DNA from: Sediminispirochaeta bajacaliforniensis DSM 16054
GTDB taxonomy: Bacteria > Spirochaetota > Spirochaetia > DSM-16054 > Sediminispirochaetaceae
Length of the DNA stretch: 64,000 nt
Assembly (NCBI RefSeq): GCF_000378205.1
Contig: NZ_KB899425.1
Coordinates: forward strand, 1 to 64,000
Reading direction: 5' to 3'
Within the stretch, counting starts at the first letter, position 1. Each line of letters starts with the position of its first letter. Under the pieces are notes generated by a model, which saw only the letters and a list, made by a program, of their open reading frames with translations, ran no database searches and was not told the DNA's origin. Shown in pieces: positions 52,131 to 60,055 of the stretch. The position numbers and the translations under genes are program-made.

Positions 52131-52168
52131 CAAGGCGGAGAAGGCTTCCTTCCCCGCCTTGTTGTTTT
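52131..52168 (+). terminator. Intrinsic terminator ending the sugar operon
   Basis: CAAGGCGG (52131-52138) pairs with CCGCCTTG (52154-52161), followed by a T-rich tail (TTGTTTT). It lies 40 bases after the last gene and just before the convergent gene at 52176. Confidence 0.75.
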
Positions 52169-52175
52169 ACAGCGT

Positions 52176-52574
52176 CTATGGCAGTTTGTCAAAGCGGGGC
52201 ACTTTTTCCAAGTCGTTGTCCCACTTGGCCCTGCTTCCCATGAAGATATGGCCTTCGGGCCTGATAGTGACTTCACTGTCAAGAGAACCTGCGGGAACAA
52301 CTAAGAGTTTTCCATCCTGTTGAATATTTGGAAGTGCGGATCCACAGTTGGGGCAGAAGCTTTTGATATGCCCGGTTGATTTAAATTGATATGTTCTTAC
52401 CTTATCTTCACCCGATAGCCATCTCAACTTAGCCGTGGAAGAAAATAAATTTGCCGCATGGGCAGAGCCGGTATCTTTACGGCAACGACTACAATGACAT
52501 AAAAAGAAATTTTCAAAATCTCCATTTATTTCAAAGGTGATTTCACCACAAAGACAAGATCCCGTATGTTTCAT
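52176..52574 (-). CDS. GFA/CENP-V family zinc protein
   Basis: The protein has 132 residues from the ATG at 52574, with AGGAG upstream; the frame stays open further up but the extension is lysine-rich and unlike the family. GSCLCGEITFE, then CHCSRCRKDTGSAHAAN and FCPNCGSALP give the seven-Cys pattern of the glutathione-dependent formaldehyde-activating enzyme (GFA) fold, which binds structural and catalytic zinc. True GFA activity is doubtful in most family members, so substrate is unknown. Confidence 0.85.
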   Translation of the reverse strand: MKHTGSCLCGEITFEINGDFENFFLCHCSRCRKDTGSAHAANLFSSTAKLRWLSGEDKVRTYQFKSTGHIKSFCPNCGSALPNIQQDGKLLVVPAGSLDSEVTIRPEGHIFMGSRAKWDNDLEKVPRFDKLP

Positions 52575-52674
52575 ATGTTTTCTCTCCTTTTTCTTCTTCT
52601 TCCTGTGTTCACTTTTTATACTCTTTTTCATGTTGTATGCCTCAAGATGAAAGCCTCTCCTTGTGCAAATGGGC

Positions 52675-53157
52675 TCAGAGTATATAAGAGAATCCGACAC
52701 CTGGATATCTTCGGCTGCCAATTTCCAGTTGTGCATTTTCTGAGGTTATGCCTCCTTGGTTTTTGTAGAAGCTATTGTTTTTTGCATGAAGTAGGGTCCA
52801 AATAATCATGGTTTTACAACCTTTGGCCTTAAAATGGTGTTTCATGTGGCTGAGCAAAGCCGTTCCGATCCCTTTGCCTTGATACTCTGGCAGAATATAA
52901 AAGCCGATTACTTGACAATCATATGTGCCCTCTTGGCGTTTACCAGAAATAAACCCCCTGATTTGAGCATGGTCTTCGTAAAGAAATATGGTTTCCCGTT
53001 CTTGGAGTATATTGGGGCCGATGATATCGATGAAGGTGCTCTCTTTCATACGTTTGGGGTAGTCGGGATCAATAATACCCGTATATGCTTGTTCCCATGC
53101 TTTTATAATGATGTGGGCAATCGGCTTTGTATCCTCGATTGTGGCAGGGCGGATCAT
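52675..53157 (-). CDS. GNAT-family N-acetyltransferase
   Basis: The protein has 160 residues. IRPATIEDTKPIAHIIIKAW is the GNAT N-terminus; VIGFYILPEYQGKGIGTALL contains motif A (QGKGIG), the acetyl-CoA loop; NSFYKNQGG is motif B. It resembles many small amine or peptide acetyltransferases, with no clue to the substrate. The 250 bases upstream to the VOC gene hold no recognised gene. Confidence 0.87.
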   Translation of the reverse strand: MIRPATIEDTKPIAHIIIKAWEQAYTGIIDPDYPKRMKESTFIDIIGPNILQERETIFLYEDHAQIRGFISGKRQEGTYDCQVIGFYILPEYQGKGIGTALLSHMKHHFKAKGCKTMIIWTLLHAKNNSFYKNQGGITSENAQLEIGSRRYPGVGFSYIL

Positions 53158-53408
53158 TTTATGGCAACCCTTCTTTCCGTAGAGGTCGAACTCGTCATAT
53201 CTTCCTTTTTAATATAGGATTTGCCTGTTGTCCAGTCTTCGGTGCATTCAATCAGGTAGCAGGTCACTATTCGCAGGAAAGATTCCGCGCCGAAGAACTG
53301 AAGGTGGCCTCTAACCCTTCATCGAGATGTCCATCACTTCAGAATGCTTGTCAGTACATAATGATAAATGCTAAAGTCCATAGAGTATCTTAGTTAACGG
53401 AGAAACGT

Positions 53409-53774
53409 ATGAAATTTTGTTGGACAACACTTCATGTCAACAATATGGAAGAGTCTTTTGACTTCTATACTAGGATTGTAGGCCTTGAGGTTGATTCACG
53501 GCTTAAACCTAATGAATCCTACGAGATAGTGTTTTTAGGTTCTCAGGAGACAAAGATAGAGTTAATCTGTGATTCTAAAGAAGGAAAAAAAGAATACGGT
53601 AAAGACATTTCAATAGGATTTGAAGTGCGCTCTCTTGATGATACTATACAGATTCTTAGGGAAGAGAGCATAGAAATCGTTGAAGGTCCAGTTCAGCCCA
53701 ATCCGAAAACAAGATTTATCATTGCGTTAGATCCCAATGGTATGAGAATTCAATTTGTTGAACGGAGCTTATAA
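53409..53774 (+). CDS. VOC-family protein (glyoxalase/bleomycin resistance fold)
   Basis: The protein has 121 residues. WTTLHVNNMEESFDFYTRIV with LEVDSRL at the start and PKTRFIIALDPNGMRIQFVE at the end are the two beta-alpha-beta-beta-beta halves of the VOC fold. His10-type and Glu residues at the usual metal positions (H in TLHV, E in KIELI, E near QFVE) suggest a metal-dependent lyase or dioxygenase-like activity. CGGAG precedes the ATG. It is the only + strand gene in this accessory stretch; the 194 bases after it hold no gene. Confidence 0.83.
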   Translation: MKFCWTTLHVNNMEESFDFYTRIVGLEVDSRLKPNESYEIVFLGSQETKIELICDSKEGKKEYGKDISIGFEVRSLDDTIQILREESIEIVEGPVQPNPKTRFIIALDPNGMRIQFVERSL

Positions 53775-53968
53775 TAACGGTACAAAAGATAGAAGGTAAG
53801 ATGTCTTTAGTCACCTTCTGGTTACGATTATCTAAAAAGAAATGAATTAGAAAACTATCCGGAATGTCGATAAAGAAAAAAGCCAAATAGCTTCGGTGTT
53901 ACACATGTCGGCTATGAAGTTGAAAGATTCCAAGAGGAATCATGAAGTTCTGGGGAGCGGGAGCCTTA

Positions 53969-55330
53969 CTATATGTAATGGTATGTCTCTTTCTTTTTCC
54001 ATATAAACAGTATTGAAACCAAAAACGTGATACCTTCCGCGGAGGGAATTGCAAGCCAAAGTCCTTCTGTTTCGAGGAAGAGGGGCAATAGCAAAATTCC
54101 GATGGAAAGGAGGACCAGACTTCTTAGGAATGAAATGATCGCAGATAATTTTCCATTGGAGAGGGCTGTAAAAAGAGCAGAAGAAAAGATGTTCACGCCA
54201 CTGAAGAGAAAGGAAAAAGAGACAATCAGAAAGCCGGCTTTGGTGATCGAATAGACCCCGGAACCTTTCGATGCGAAAATTCCAGCCAGATATGGCCCTC
54301 CAGCCTCGGCGATAAAGAAAACAAGCACGGATACGGAAAGTATAAAAGAAACACAGATTTTAAATATCCGTTTCATTTGTACATGATTCTGACTTCCGTA
54401 ATTGTAACTGAAAATAGGAGCAACTCCCATAGAGAATCCGATATAGAGGGTAGAAAGTAAAAATTGAGAGTAGATAATGATGGTTATGGCGGCAACCCCG
54501 TCCACGCCTATAAGCTTCATCATTGTTTTGTTGAACAAAAACGTCGTTACGGCCGAAGAGAGATGCCCCACCATTTCTGATAGTCCATTGGAAAGACTTT
54601 CGGTGATTACCGGTATAGCGATATGTGGTGTAACAAAATGAAGCGCCTTTCCTTTATTGTGCAGGAAGAAAATCACTCCGCCTGTTGTTTGGATGAGGTA
54701 GCCCATACTTGTCGCTAATGCAGCACCGCGTATTCCCATGTGCAGCGGGCCCATGAAAATGAAATCAAAGCATGCATTTGTAAGCCCAGCCGACAGCGTT
54801 AAGATAAAGCCGAGCCTGGGATTTCCGGCTGTAATAAGAAAGATTGAGAAAAGAACCTGCAGCATGTTGGCTGGTGCAAAGACAAATAGTAGCAAGAGAT
54901 ATTCTTTGGCATAGGGCAGGAGCACATTATTGGCCCCGAGAGCATATATAATCGGTTCAAGAAACAATAGTCCAATAAGGGTGATAATCACACCAATAGC
55001 CAGAACTGTCAGGATAATCAGTGTAAAATCTTTCCTTGCTTCAGTATCCCTTCCTTCTCCCTGTTTGCGAGCCACAATTGCACTACCACCCGTTGCAAAC
55101 ATGGCCCCTAAACCGACGATGATATTAATCATCGGAGTTACGATATTGATGGAAGAAAGGGCATCGGTGTTCACAAGGCGTGATACGAATATTGTATCAA
55201 CTATGGTGTAGAGCCCGGAGAAAACCATCATGCATAAAGTCGGAAAAGAGAATTTGAGAAGAGAACCGACCGTATGGTTTCGCGATAGGGGATTGTAGGT
55301 ATCCTTTCCACAGGCTTCTTGTGTCTGCAT
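53969..55330 (-). CDS. MATE-family multidrug/cation efflux pump
   Basis: The protein has 453 residues from the ATG at 55330 (GAGGG 6 bases upstream); a TTG four codons earlier is less likely. About twelve membrane helices. LLKFSFPTLCMMVFSGLYTI and VDTIFVSRLVNTDAL form the first helix and loop typical of MATE/NorM pumps; SGGS-like GLGAMFATGGSAIVARKQGE recurs in the family. It would export drugs or organic cations using Na+ or H+. It starts 8 bases after the AraC-GNAT gene and is probably in one operon with it. Confidence 0.88.
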   Translation of the reverse strand: MQTQEACGKDTYNPLSRNHTVGSLLKFSFPTLCMMVFSGLYTIVDTIFVSRLVNTDALSSINIVTPMINIIVGLGAMFATGGSAIVARKQGEGRDTEARKDFTLIILTVLAIGVIITLIGLLFLEPIIYALGANNVLLPYAKEYLLLLFVFAPANMLQVLFSIFLITAGNPRLGFILTLSAGLTNACFDFIFMGPLHMGIRGAALATSMGYLIQTTGGVIFFLHNKGKALHFVTPHIAIPVITESLSNGLSEMVGHLSSAVTTFLFNKTMMKLIGVDGVAAITIIIYSQFLLSTLYIGFSMGVAPIFSYNYGSQNHVQMKRIFKICVSFILSVSVLVFFIAEAGGPYLAGIFASKGSGVYSITKAGFLIVSFSFLFSGVNIFSSALFTALSNGKLSAIISFLRSLVLLSIGILLLPLFLETEGLWLAIPSAEGITFLVSILFIWKKKETYHYI

Positions 55331-55338
55331 GTTTTCCC

Positions 55339-56184
55339 TCAAGTGTTTTTATGAAATATGAATTTTTGAGAAGGATATCCAAACTCGATCAAGAATTCCG
55401 ATTCGATAAAACCGAGTTTTTGAAAGGTCTTCCTGTACCCTGTGTCAGCCTTGTCCCCTTCTCGATAGGTAGTAATGCTTATTTCTTTTTTTTCGTTTCG
55501 TAATATATCTATTGCTTTATCGAGAAGAGTCTCTGTAAGATCTGTTCTCCTACGGTACAGAGGATGTACTCCGAAAAAGTCGATACTTCCCGATTGGTAA
55601 GAAAGAAGCATGTTACCCACAACGATATTCCCATCATTGACAATCAATGCCTGTTTTCTGCCGATATTCTTCTTTACTACTTGTATGTATTCGTCTTCAT
55701 TAAGAAAGGGATATCCATCTATTACAAGCCGTACCAGGTCCATCCATGCCGGAATATCAGCCTCTTGTGCAAACCTAATATCCAAGTGAGTATTCACGTT
55801 TTTTTTGCTAAGCATATCGAAATCCGCTTTAAAATCGAACCGTAGCTGCAGGGGGTAAAAGAGCTTCTTTTCCCTGAATGTGTTTGGGGGATACTTATAC
55901 AGTGATGTAAAAATTCTGCTGAAGGCTTGTTGACTTTCGTAACCAGATAAAAGAGAAATCTCTAAGATCGACTTATCCGAGGTACAAAGCATTTTTGCGG
56001 CTTCGCTTAATCGACGACGCCTAAGGTAGTCATGAATAGTCATTCCTGTGGTTAGGGTGAATGTCCGATGAAGGTGATATGGGGATACATGAATTGCGCT
56101 GGCAATCGATTTTAAATCGAGCCTTTCGGTTAGGTGGTCCTCAATATATTCTATTGCAAGTATTGTTTTTGCGATATAGTGCAT
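55339..56184 (-). CDS. AraC-type regulator fused to a GNAT acetyltransferase domain
   Basis: The protein has 281 residues from the ATG at 56184, with AAAGGG upstream and a TATAAT box 32 bases before; the open frame beyond lacks family resemblance. Residues 1-105: AraC HTH (IEYIEDHLTERLDLKSIASA, then HVSPYHLHRTFTLTTG, LEISLLSGYESQQAFSRIF). Residues about 130-281: GNAT domain (DIRFAQEADIPAWMDLVRLV, IDFFGVHPLYRRR). It may regulate the MATE gene downstream and acetylate a ligand. The order HTH then acetyltransferase is like regulators of drug-resistance genes. Confidence 0.8.
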   Translation of the reverse strand: MHYIAKTILAIEYIEDHLTERLDLKSIASAIHVSPYHLHRTFTLTTGMTIHDYLRRRRLSEAAKMLCTSDKSILEISLLSGYESQQAFSRIFTSLYKYPPNTFREKKLFYPLQLRFDFKADFDMLSKKNVNTHLDIRFAQEADIPAWMDLVRLVIDGYPFLNEDEYIQVVKKNIGRKQALIVNDGNIVVGNMLLSYQSGSIDFFGVHPLYRRRTDLTETLLDKAIDILRNEKKEISITTYREGDKADTGYRKTFQKLGFIESEFLIEFGYPSQKFIFHKNT

Positions 56185-56215
56185 GTATATTCCCTTTGTC
56201 TGTGGAATATAGCTA

Positions 56216-56221
56216 ATTATA
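56216..56221 (-). promoter_or_regulatory. -10 box ahead of the AraC-GNAT gene
   Basis: On the - strand TATAAT is perfect and lies 32 bases before the start at 56184. No matching -35 is seen at 16-18 bases. The rest of the gap up to 56476 holds no gene. Confidence 0.4.
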
Positions 56222-56476
56222 CGGATCGTGTTTTGACCATTATTGCTTTTTTCGATGGTATTGTCACTCGGTTTTTTTATTATACATCTTCTTATGAATT
56301 CCTGGATAGAAATCGGCATAAATGGTCGGGGCTGGATTTGTACGTAAGGACGCTGACAGGCCCGGAACGACGATATTTGCCGTGAAAGCAGCTGTACCAG
56401 AAGGTTTTTAAGCGCTTGTTCTGAAAAAGAATTTGATCTATTGGAGCAACATAAATGTTTCATGACGCAAATGCGA

Positions 56477-57601
56477 TTATGACTTTATTCCACAAACATA
56501 CCGCAGTATTTCAATTCTTTTTATTACCAATTCAAACAGGATAAAGAAAATTGCATACGTAAGAAGGACTGAAATGACAAATATGACGTAATGGTGTAAG
56601 CCTGTTTTCAGCAAGCCGTATATCACTGTGCTGAGAATCAGATAATGGAACAGGTAAAGGGCAAAGGAAGTTCGGGATAAGTATAATAATAATGGACTTC
56701 TTTTATTTATATATCTCTTTGCCATACCGATGAAAAACAGAACCAATACATACTCATCGCTTCCCTGTAGAAGGGCTAAAAGCATTTTTTCATATTTTGC
56801 AAAATGGTATTCTGAGATGATGATCCGGTGATTCAGATAGATGAATACGATGGTCAGTGTAAGAGAGAGAATCCCAAACAGGCGTGTATATTTGAGGATT
56901 GTTTCAGTACTCGTTTTTCTAAAAGCAAAGAGATAGCCTAACAAGAAAAAGGTTAAATAAACCGCAAAATTCGCCCAGTCGGAATATAAATTTTGAAGTC
57001 CGGGAAAGAAAGGACGGAGTAGTACCTCAAGGAAGATAATAACGATCATAGGAAAGAAAATATGCTCTGATAAAAAACGGCTTGCTTTTTCTATATAGGC
57101 TATTTTGTTTTGCAGAATCTTAAGCAGTACCATCAAGATTAAGGAAAAAACGAAAAGATAGGCCAGAAACCACAGATGTCCCCAACCAAGATATCTATTT
57201 ACAAAGCCCTCAAAAAACTCCGGATAAAAGTCAATTATATTCCCTTCAAAATGATATGTTTTTATTGCCATGAGATAGGCAGTCGGGGGGCAAATAAAGG
57301 CAATAGCAAAACATAATGGAACCATAAGTCTCTTTACCCGTTCTAAGAGGTATTCTCTGAAATTCCTTTTTTTCAGTGCATAGAATGAAGAAAATCCTGA
57401 GACAAGAAAGAGTAATCGCATAAACCATAAATTAAGGAATTTGGACTGAATAAAATAATAAAGCGACGGTATCTGATGGTCGCTATATATATAGGCATCT
57501 CCGAGATGAGAGAAGGTAATTGCTGCATGATGTGGAATTAAAAGAGCAACTACAATGACTCGTAACCAATCCAGATAATATTCACGATTTTTATGTTCCA
57601 T
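56477..57601 (-). CDS. Acyltransferase family 3 membrane protein
   Basis: The protein has 374 residues with about ten membrane helices. REYYLDWLRVIVVALLIPHH is the N-terminal acyltransferase-3 pattern (conserved Asp/Arg and His at the catalytic loop); GWGHLWFLAYLF is also characteristic. Such proteins acylate carbohydrates, lipids or small molecules at the membrane (OafA/MdmB group). The gene is preceded by a TetR gene on the same strand, and both share a TGAATGA-N-TCATTCA site at their promoters, so the TetR protein probably controls it. Confidence 0.85.
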   Translation of the reverse strand: MEHKNREYYLDWLRVIVVALLIPHHAAITFSHLGDAYIYSDHQIPSLYYFIQSKFLNLWFMRLLFLVSGFSSFYALKKRNFREYLLERVKRLMVPLCFAIAFICPPTAYLMAIKTYHFEGNIIDFYPEFFEGFVNRYLGWGHLWFLAYLFVFSLILMVLLKILQNKIAYIEKASRFLSEHIFFPMIVIIFLEVLLRPFFPGLQNLYSDWANFAVYLTFFLLGYLFAFRKTSTETILKYTRLFGILSLTLTIVFIYLNHRIIISEYHFAKYEKMLLALLQGSDEYVLVLFFIGMAKRYINKRSPLLLYLSRTSFALYLFHYLILSTVIYGLLKTGLHHYVIFVISVLLTYAIFFILFELVIKRIEILRYVCGIKS

Positions 57602-57623
57602 GATGTCAAAACCCTCGTTAAAA

Positions 57624-57638
57624 TGAATGATTCATTCA
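57624..57638. promoter_or_regulatory. TetR operator in front of the acyltransferase gene
   Basis: TGAATGATTCATTCA is a perfect palindrome around a central T. On the - strand it lies one base after a TACAAT -10 box (57639-57644), so a bound repressor would cover the transcription start. The same sequence, with a different centre base, occurs at 58356-58370. Confidence 0.75.
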
Positions 57639-57673
57639 ATTGTAGATTAAGATAAATAGATACTCTTGATCCT

Positions 57674-58333
57674 CTACCGTTTATAAGCGGTGATAATATT
57701 GTCCATGCATAATTCTTTAGCAGCTTCTGGAGAAACTTCAATAATCTCAAAAGAAGAGTATCTGCTGTCCATTGCCCACCATGTCAAGATTTCAATAATC
57801 ATGGTTGCCGTCAATTCCAAATGAGGCAGCGGCCTGATTTCGTTTCTTTCAACAAAAATGGAGAGATACTCTGCCATGGTGTGAAAGAATCTTTTACGAT
57901 AATCCTTGTAATACTCTGTGAGCCGGCCGCTATCAGCCTGATTCCTTTCGATGAATAGGCAGCCTGTTGCATGGCTTGATAGCAAATCAAATGCATCGGA
58001 GATCAATTCTTCAAAGCTGTAGTGTTCACCCCTATCTTCCAAATGGCTTGCAAAACGCGCTGAGATTGCATGAAAGCTTTCAAGAATTTCGGTTTCAAGA
58101 TGTTGGAACATCGATTCTGCTATGGGCCTTTCAAGGCTTCTATTCATGAACGAGTCGTCAATTGCACATTTGAGAATGAAGTTTTTTATCTCATTTTTGC
58201 CTTTGAAATCATGGTATATAGTCCCCACAGATGTTCCTATTGCTTCAGCAATATGACTAATCTGTGTTTTTGAGTATCCTTGCCGAATAAAAAGCATTGC
58301 CGCGGCATCGTGTATCAATCTTATTCTTTCCAT
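57674..58333 (-). CDS. TetR-family regulator of itself and the acyltransferase gene
   Basis: The protein has 219 residues. The HTH reads IHDAAAMLFIRQGYSKTQIS followed by HIAEAIGTSVGTIYHDFKGK. The C-terminal part is a helical ligand-binding domain with a conserved-looking Trp-rich segment near the end (ILTWWAMDSRY). AGAGGA lies 6 bases ahead of the ATG. Its own promoter has a 15-bp palindrome right after the -10 box, and the same palindrome sits at the downstream acyltransferase promoter, which implies autorepression. Ligand unknown. Confidence 0.9.
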   Translation of the reverse strand: MERIRLIHDAAAMLFIRQGYSKTQISHIAEAIGTSVGTIYHDFKGKNEIKNFILKCAIDDSFMNRSLERPIAESMFQHLETEILESFHAISARFASHLEDRGEHYSFEELISDAFDLLSSHATGCLFIERNQADSGRLTEYYKDYRKRFFHTMAEYLSIFVERNEIRPLPHLELTATMIIEILTWWAMDSRYSSFEIIEVSPEAAKELCMDNIITAYKR

Positions 58334-58355
58334 AAGAGAATCCTCTGCAATGAAA

Positions 58356-58370
58356 TGAATGACTCATTCA
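58356..58370. promoter_or_regulatory. TetR operator in front of its own gene
   Basis: TGAATGACTCATTCA is a perfect palindrome around a central C; it begins at the last base of the -10 box and covers the expected transcription start. Same half-site as at 57624-57638. Confidence 0.8.
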
Positions 58371-58398
58371 GTTTATTGCAGATCTACTACCATGTCAA
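58370..58398 (-). promoter_or_regulatory. Promoter of the TetR gene
   Basis: On the - strand a perfect TTGACA (58393-58398) and TAAACT (58370-58375) are exactly 17 bases apart, 37 bases upstream of the start codon. Confidence 0.8.
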
Positions 58399-58411
58399 CA
58401 CAGACTTCACC

Positions 58412-59185
58412 CTAAATCTTTTTACCAATATAGAACACATAGCCATAATACTTTTTATATGTATGATAAAGTTCTGCCTCATGTCTTTGATTCATTACAA
58501 GTTCCTCAGCTGCCCTGTTACCGGCATATTTCTTTAGAAACCTCTCCTGCATACCCGTTTGCGGAATATAGAAATTATCAATCCAGCAATGTTCTGGCAA
58601 AACAAAGGTAGCAGTGGGGATGTAGCCTGCTTTTTCCATTAACCCGACTTTATTTGAAATGGTATCGATTTCTGGGTAAGCATCTTTCCAAAAGCTGTCG
58701 ATTTCAGCAGGCCTCTTTCGGGTAAACCATGATGCCTCTGAAACGGCAATATGACCACCAGGTTTTAAAAATTTGTACCATTCATTTATACCTTGTTCAA
58801 ACCCTATATTATAGATAGCTCCTTCCGACCATATTAGATCAAATTCCTCATTTTTGAAGGGAAGATCGTCCATAGAACCAATAATCCCTTTTACCCTGTC
58901 CTGAAAGTGTTGATTTCTGGCGGTCCTGTTGAAAATATCAATAAAGGCAGGAAATAGATCAATGCCGGTAATATGGCCTGGTGCATACTTGGCTAATACC
59001 ATTGTTTGGCCGCCTGTTCCGCAGCCAATATCGGCGATTTTCGATTTACTTGTTAGATTATCAATAAAACGTAAAGCTTTAACGGTTATTTCCGGGCTAC
59101 CGGGACCTTGGCGTTTTAGACTTGAAAAGTATTCACAGATCAACGTGAAATCAAATTCGTGAATTGATTTTTCACCGTTATTCAT
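58412..59185 (-). CDS. Class I SAM-dependent methyltransferase
   Basis: The protein has 257 residues. IADIGCGTGGQTMVLAKYAP is motif I; TGIDLFPAFIDIFN follows with the ribose-binding Asp; FDLIWSEGAIYNIG is motif IV and LKPGGHIAVSEASWF motif V. These suggest a small-molecule methyltransferase of the ubiE/Methyltransf_25 group. Substrate unknown. GGAAAG precedes the ATG. It lies between the TetR gene and a CatB-like acetyltransferase on the same strand. Confidence 0.87.
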   Translation of the reverse strand: MNNGEKSIHEFDFTLICEYFSSLKRQGPGSPEITVKALRFIDNLTSKSKIADIGCGTGGQTMVLAKYAPGHITGIDLFPAFIDIFNRTARNQHFQDRVKGIIGSMDDLPFKNEEFDLIWSEGAIYNIGFEQGINEWYKFLKPGGHIAVSEASWFTRKRPAEIDSFWKDAYPEIDTISNKVGLMEKAGYIPTATFVLPEHCWIDNFYIPQTGMQERFLKKYAGNRAAEELVMNQRHEAELYHTYKKYYGYVFYIGKKI

Positions 59186-59210
59186 TCGTCTTTCCTCTTC
59201 TTCGTTTTAT

Positions 59211-59245
59211 GTGTAAAGCAGCACAATTAAAGTGCTGCTTTACAC
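59211..59245. repeat. Perfect 14-base inverted repeat
   Basis: GTGTAAAGCAGCAC (59211-59224) and GTGCTGCTTTACAC (59232-59245) are perfect arms around a 7-base loop. It lies between the CatB-like gene and the methyltransferase gene. No T-run follows on either strand, so a simple terminator is unlikely; it may be an operator or a recombination site. Confidence 0.65.
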
Positions 59246-59262
59246 AGGTGACAAAAAGACTG

Positions 59263-59904
59263 CTATAAAGTATCAACTATTCTATCAATATCTCCTGTTT
59301 GGATATGCTGAATATGTTCTTTGATTTTTTCATCTGGCCAATTCCACCATTTGAGTGTTGTTAGTTTTGTAATTACATCATTACTGAATCTTTTTCGTAT
59401 CACTTTTGCAGGCACTCCTCCGACTATGGTATAAGGTGGAACATCTTTCGTAACTAGTGACCTGGTTCCAATAACTGCACCATCGCCGATTTTCACACCC
59501 GACATAATTACCGCATCGAAACCTATCCATACATCATTCCCGATAATAATATCACCCTTATTATCCCAGGCTTCTGTTATATGATTGATATCCAACTCCC
59601 ATTGCTCATAAAATACTGGGAAGGTATAGGTAGATAGTGATCTTGTTGTATGATGGCCACTGGCCATAAGAAATTTTGCTTTACATGCTATTGAACAAAA
59701 TTTCCCGATTAATAGTTGATCATTATTTATGGGATACTGATATAATACATTGTTTTTTTCAAAACCTTTTGGATCATCATAAAAATCATTATAGATTGTA
59801 TAATCACCAACTTTTATATTCTTTCTAGTAATTACGTTCTTAAGATAGACCGTATGGAAATCATTTTGTCGTGGATAAATTTCTGCTGGATTAGGAATAG
59901 TCAT
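59263..59904 (-). CDS. CatB/Vat-type xenobiotic O-acetyltransferase (left-handed beta-helix)
   Basis: The protein has 213 residues, the family's usual length. Hexapeptide repeats such as VGDYTIYN, IIIGNDVWIGFDAVIMSGVK and IGDGAVIGTRSLVTKDVPP, and NQLLIG-type KFCSIACKAKF, build a left-handed helix. GHHTT near residue 94 carries the catalytic His. VGGVPAKVIRKRF is the C-terminal signature. Members acetylate chloramphenicol or streptogramin A; many others are of unknown substrate. AT-rich codon use sets it apart from Region 1, which suggests transfer. Confidence 0.88.
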   Translation of the reverse strand: MTIPNPAEIYPRQNDFHTVYLKNVITRKNIKVGDYTIYNDFYDDPKGFEKNNVLYQYPINNDQLLIGKFCSIACKAKFLMASGHHTTRSLSTYTFPVFYEQWELDINHITEAWDNKGDIIIGNDVWIGFDAVIMSGVKIGDGAVIGTRSLVTKDVPPYTIVGGVPAKVIRKRFSNDVITKLTTLKWWNWPDEKIKEHIQHIQTGDIDRIVDTL

Positions 59905-60055
59905 ATGTCATCATCTCCATTGTATTATTTTTTTTGACTATCCCATTACAACAATGCATCTTTTCATTGAATATCTCCTTGTTCAAATCTGAACACATAA
60001 TGCTTTTTGTTACCTGAAATCCCAAAGGGCTTTTCAGTCTCGGCCTCTGAGCCAT

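Noticed and set aside
56185-56463. 93-residue N-terminal extension of the AraC-GNAT protein
   Set aside because: No resemblance to the family, while a -10 box and a ribosome binding site lie in this stretch ahead of 56184.
59905-60055. Hairpin-like CTGAAA...TTTCAG between the CatB-like and MFS genes as a terminator
   Set aside because: The stem is short and interrupted and there is no T-run in the direction of transcription.
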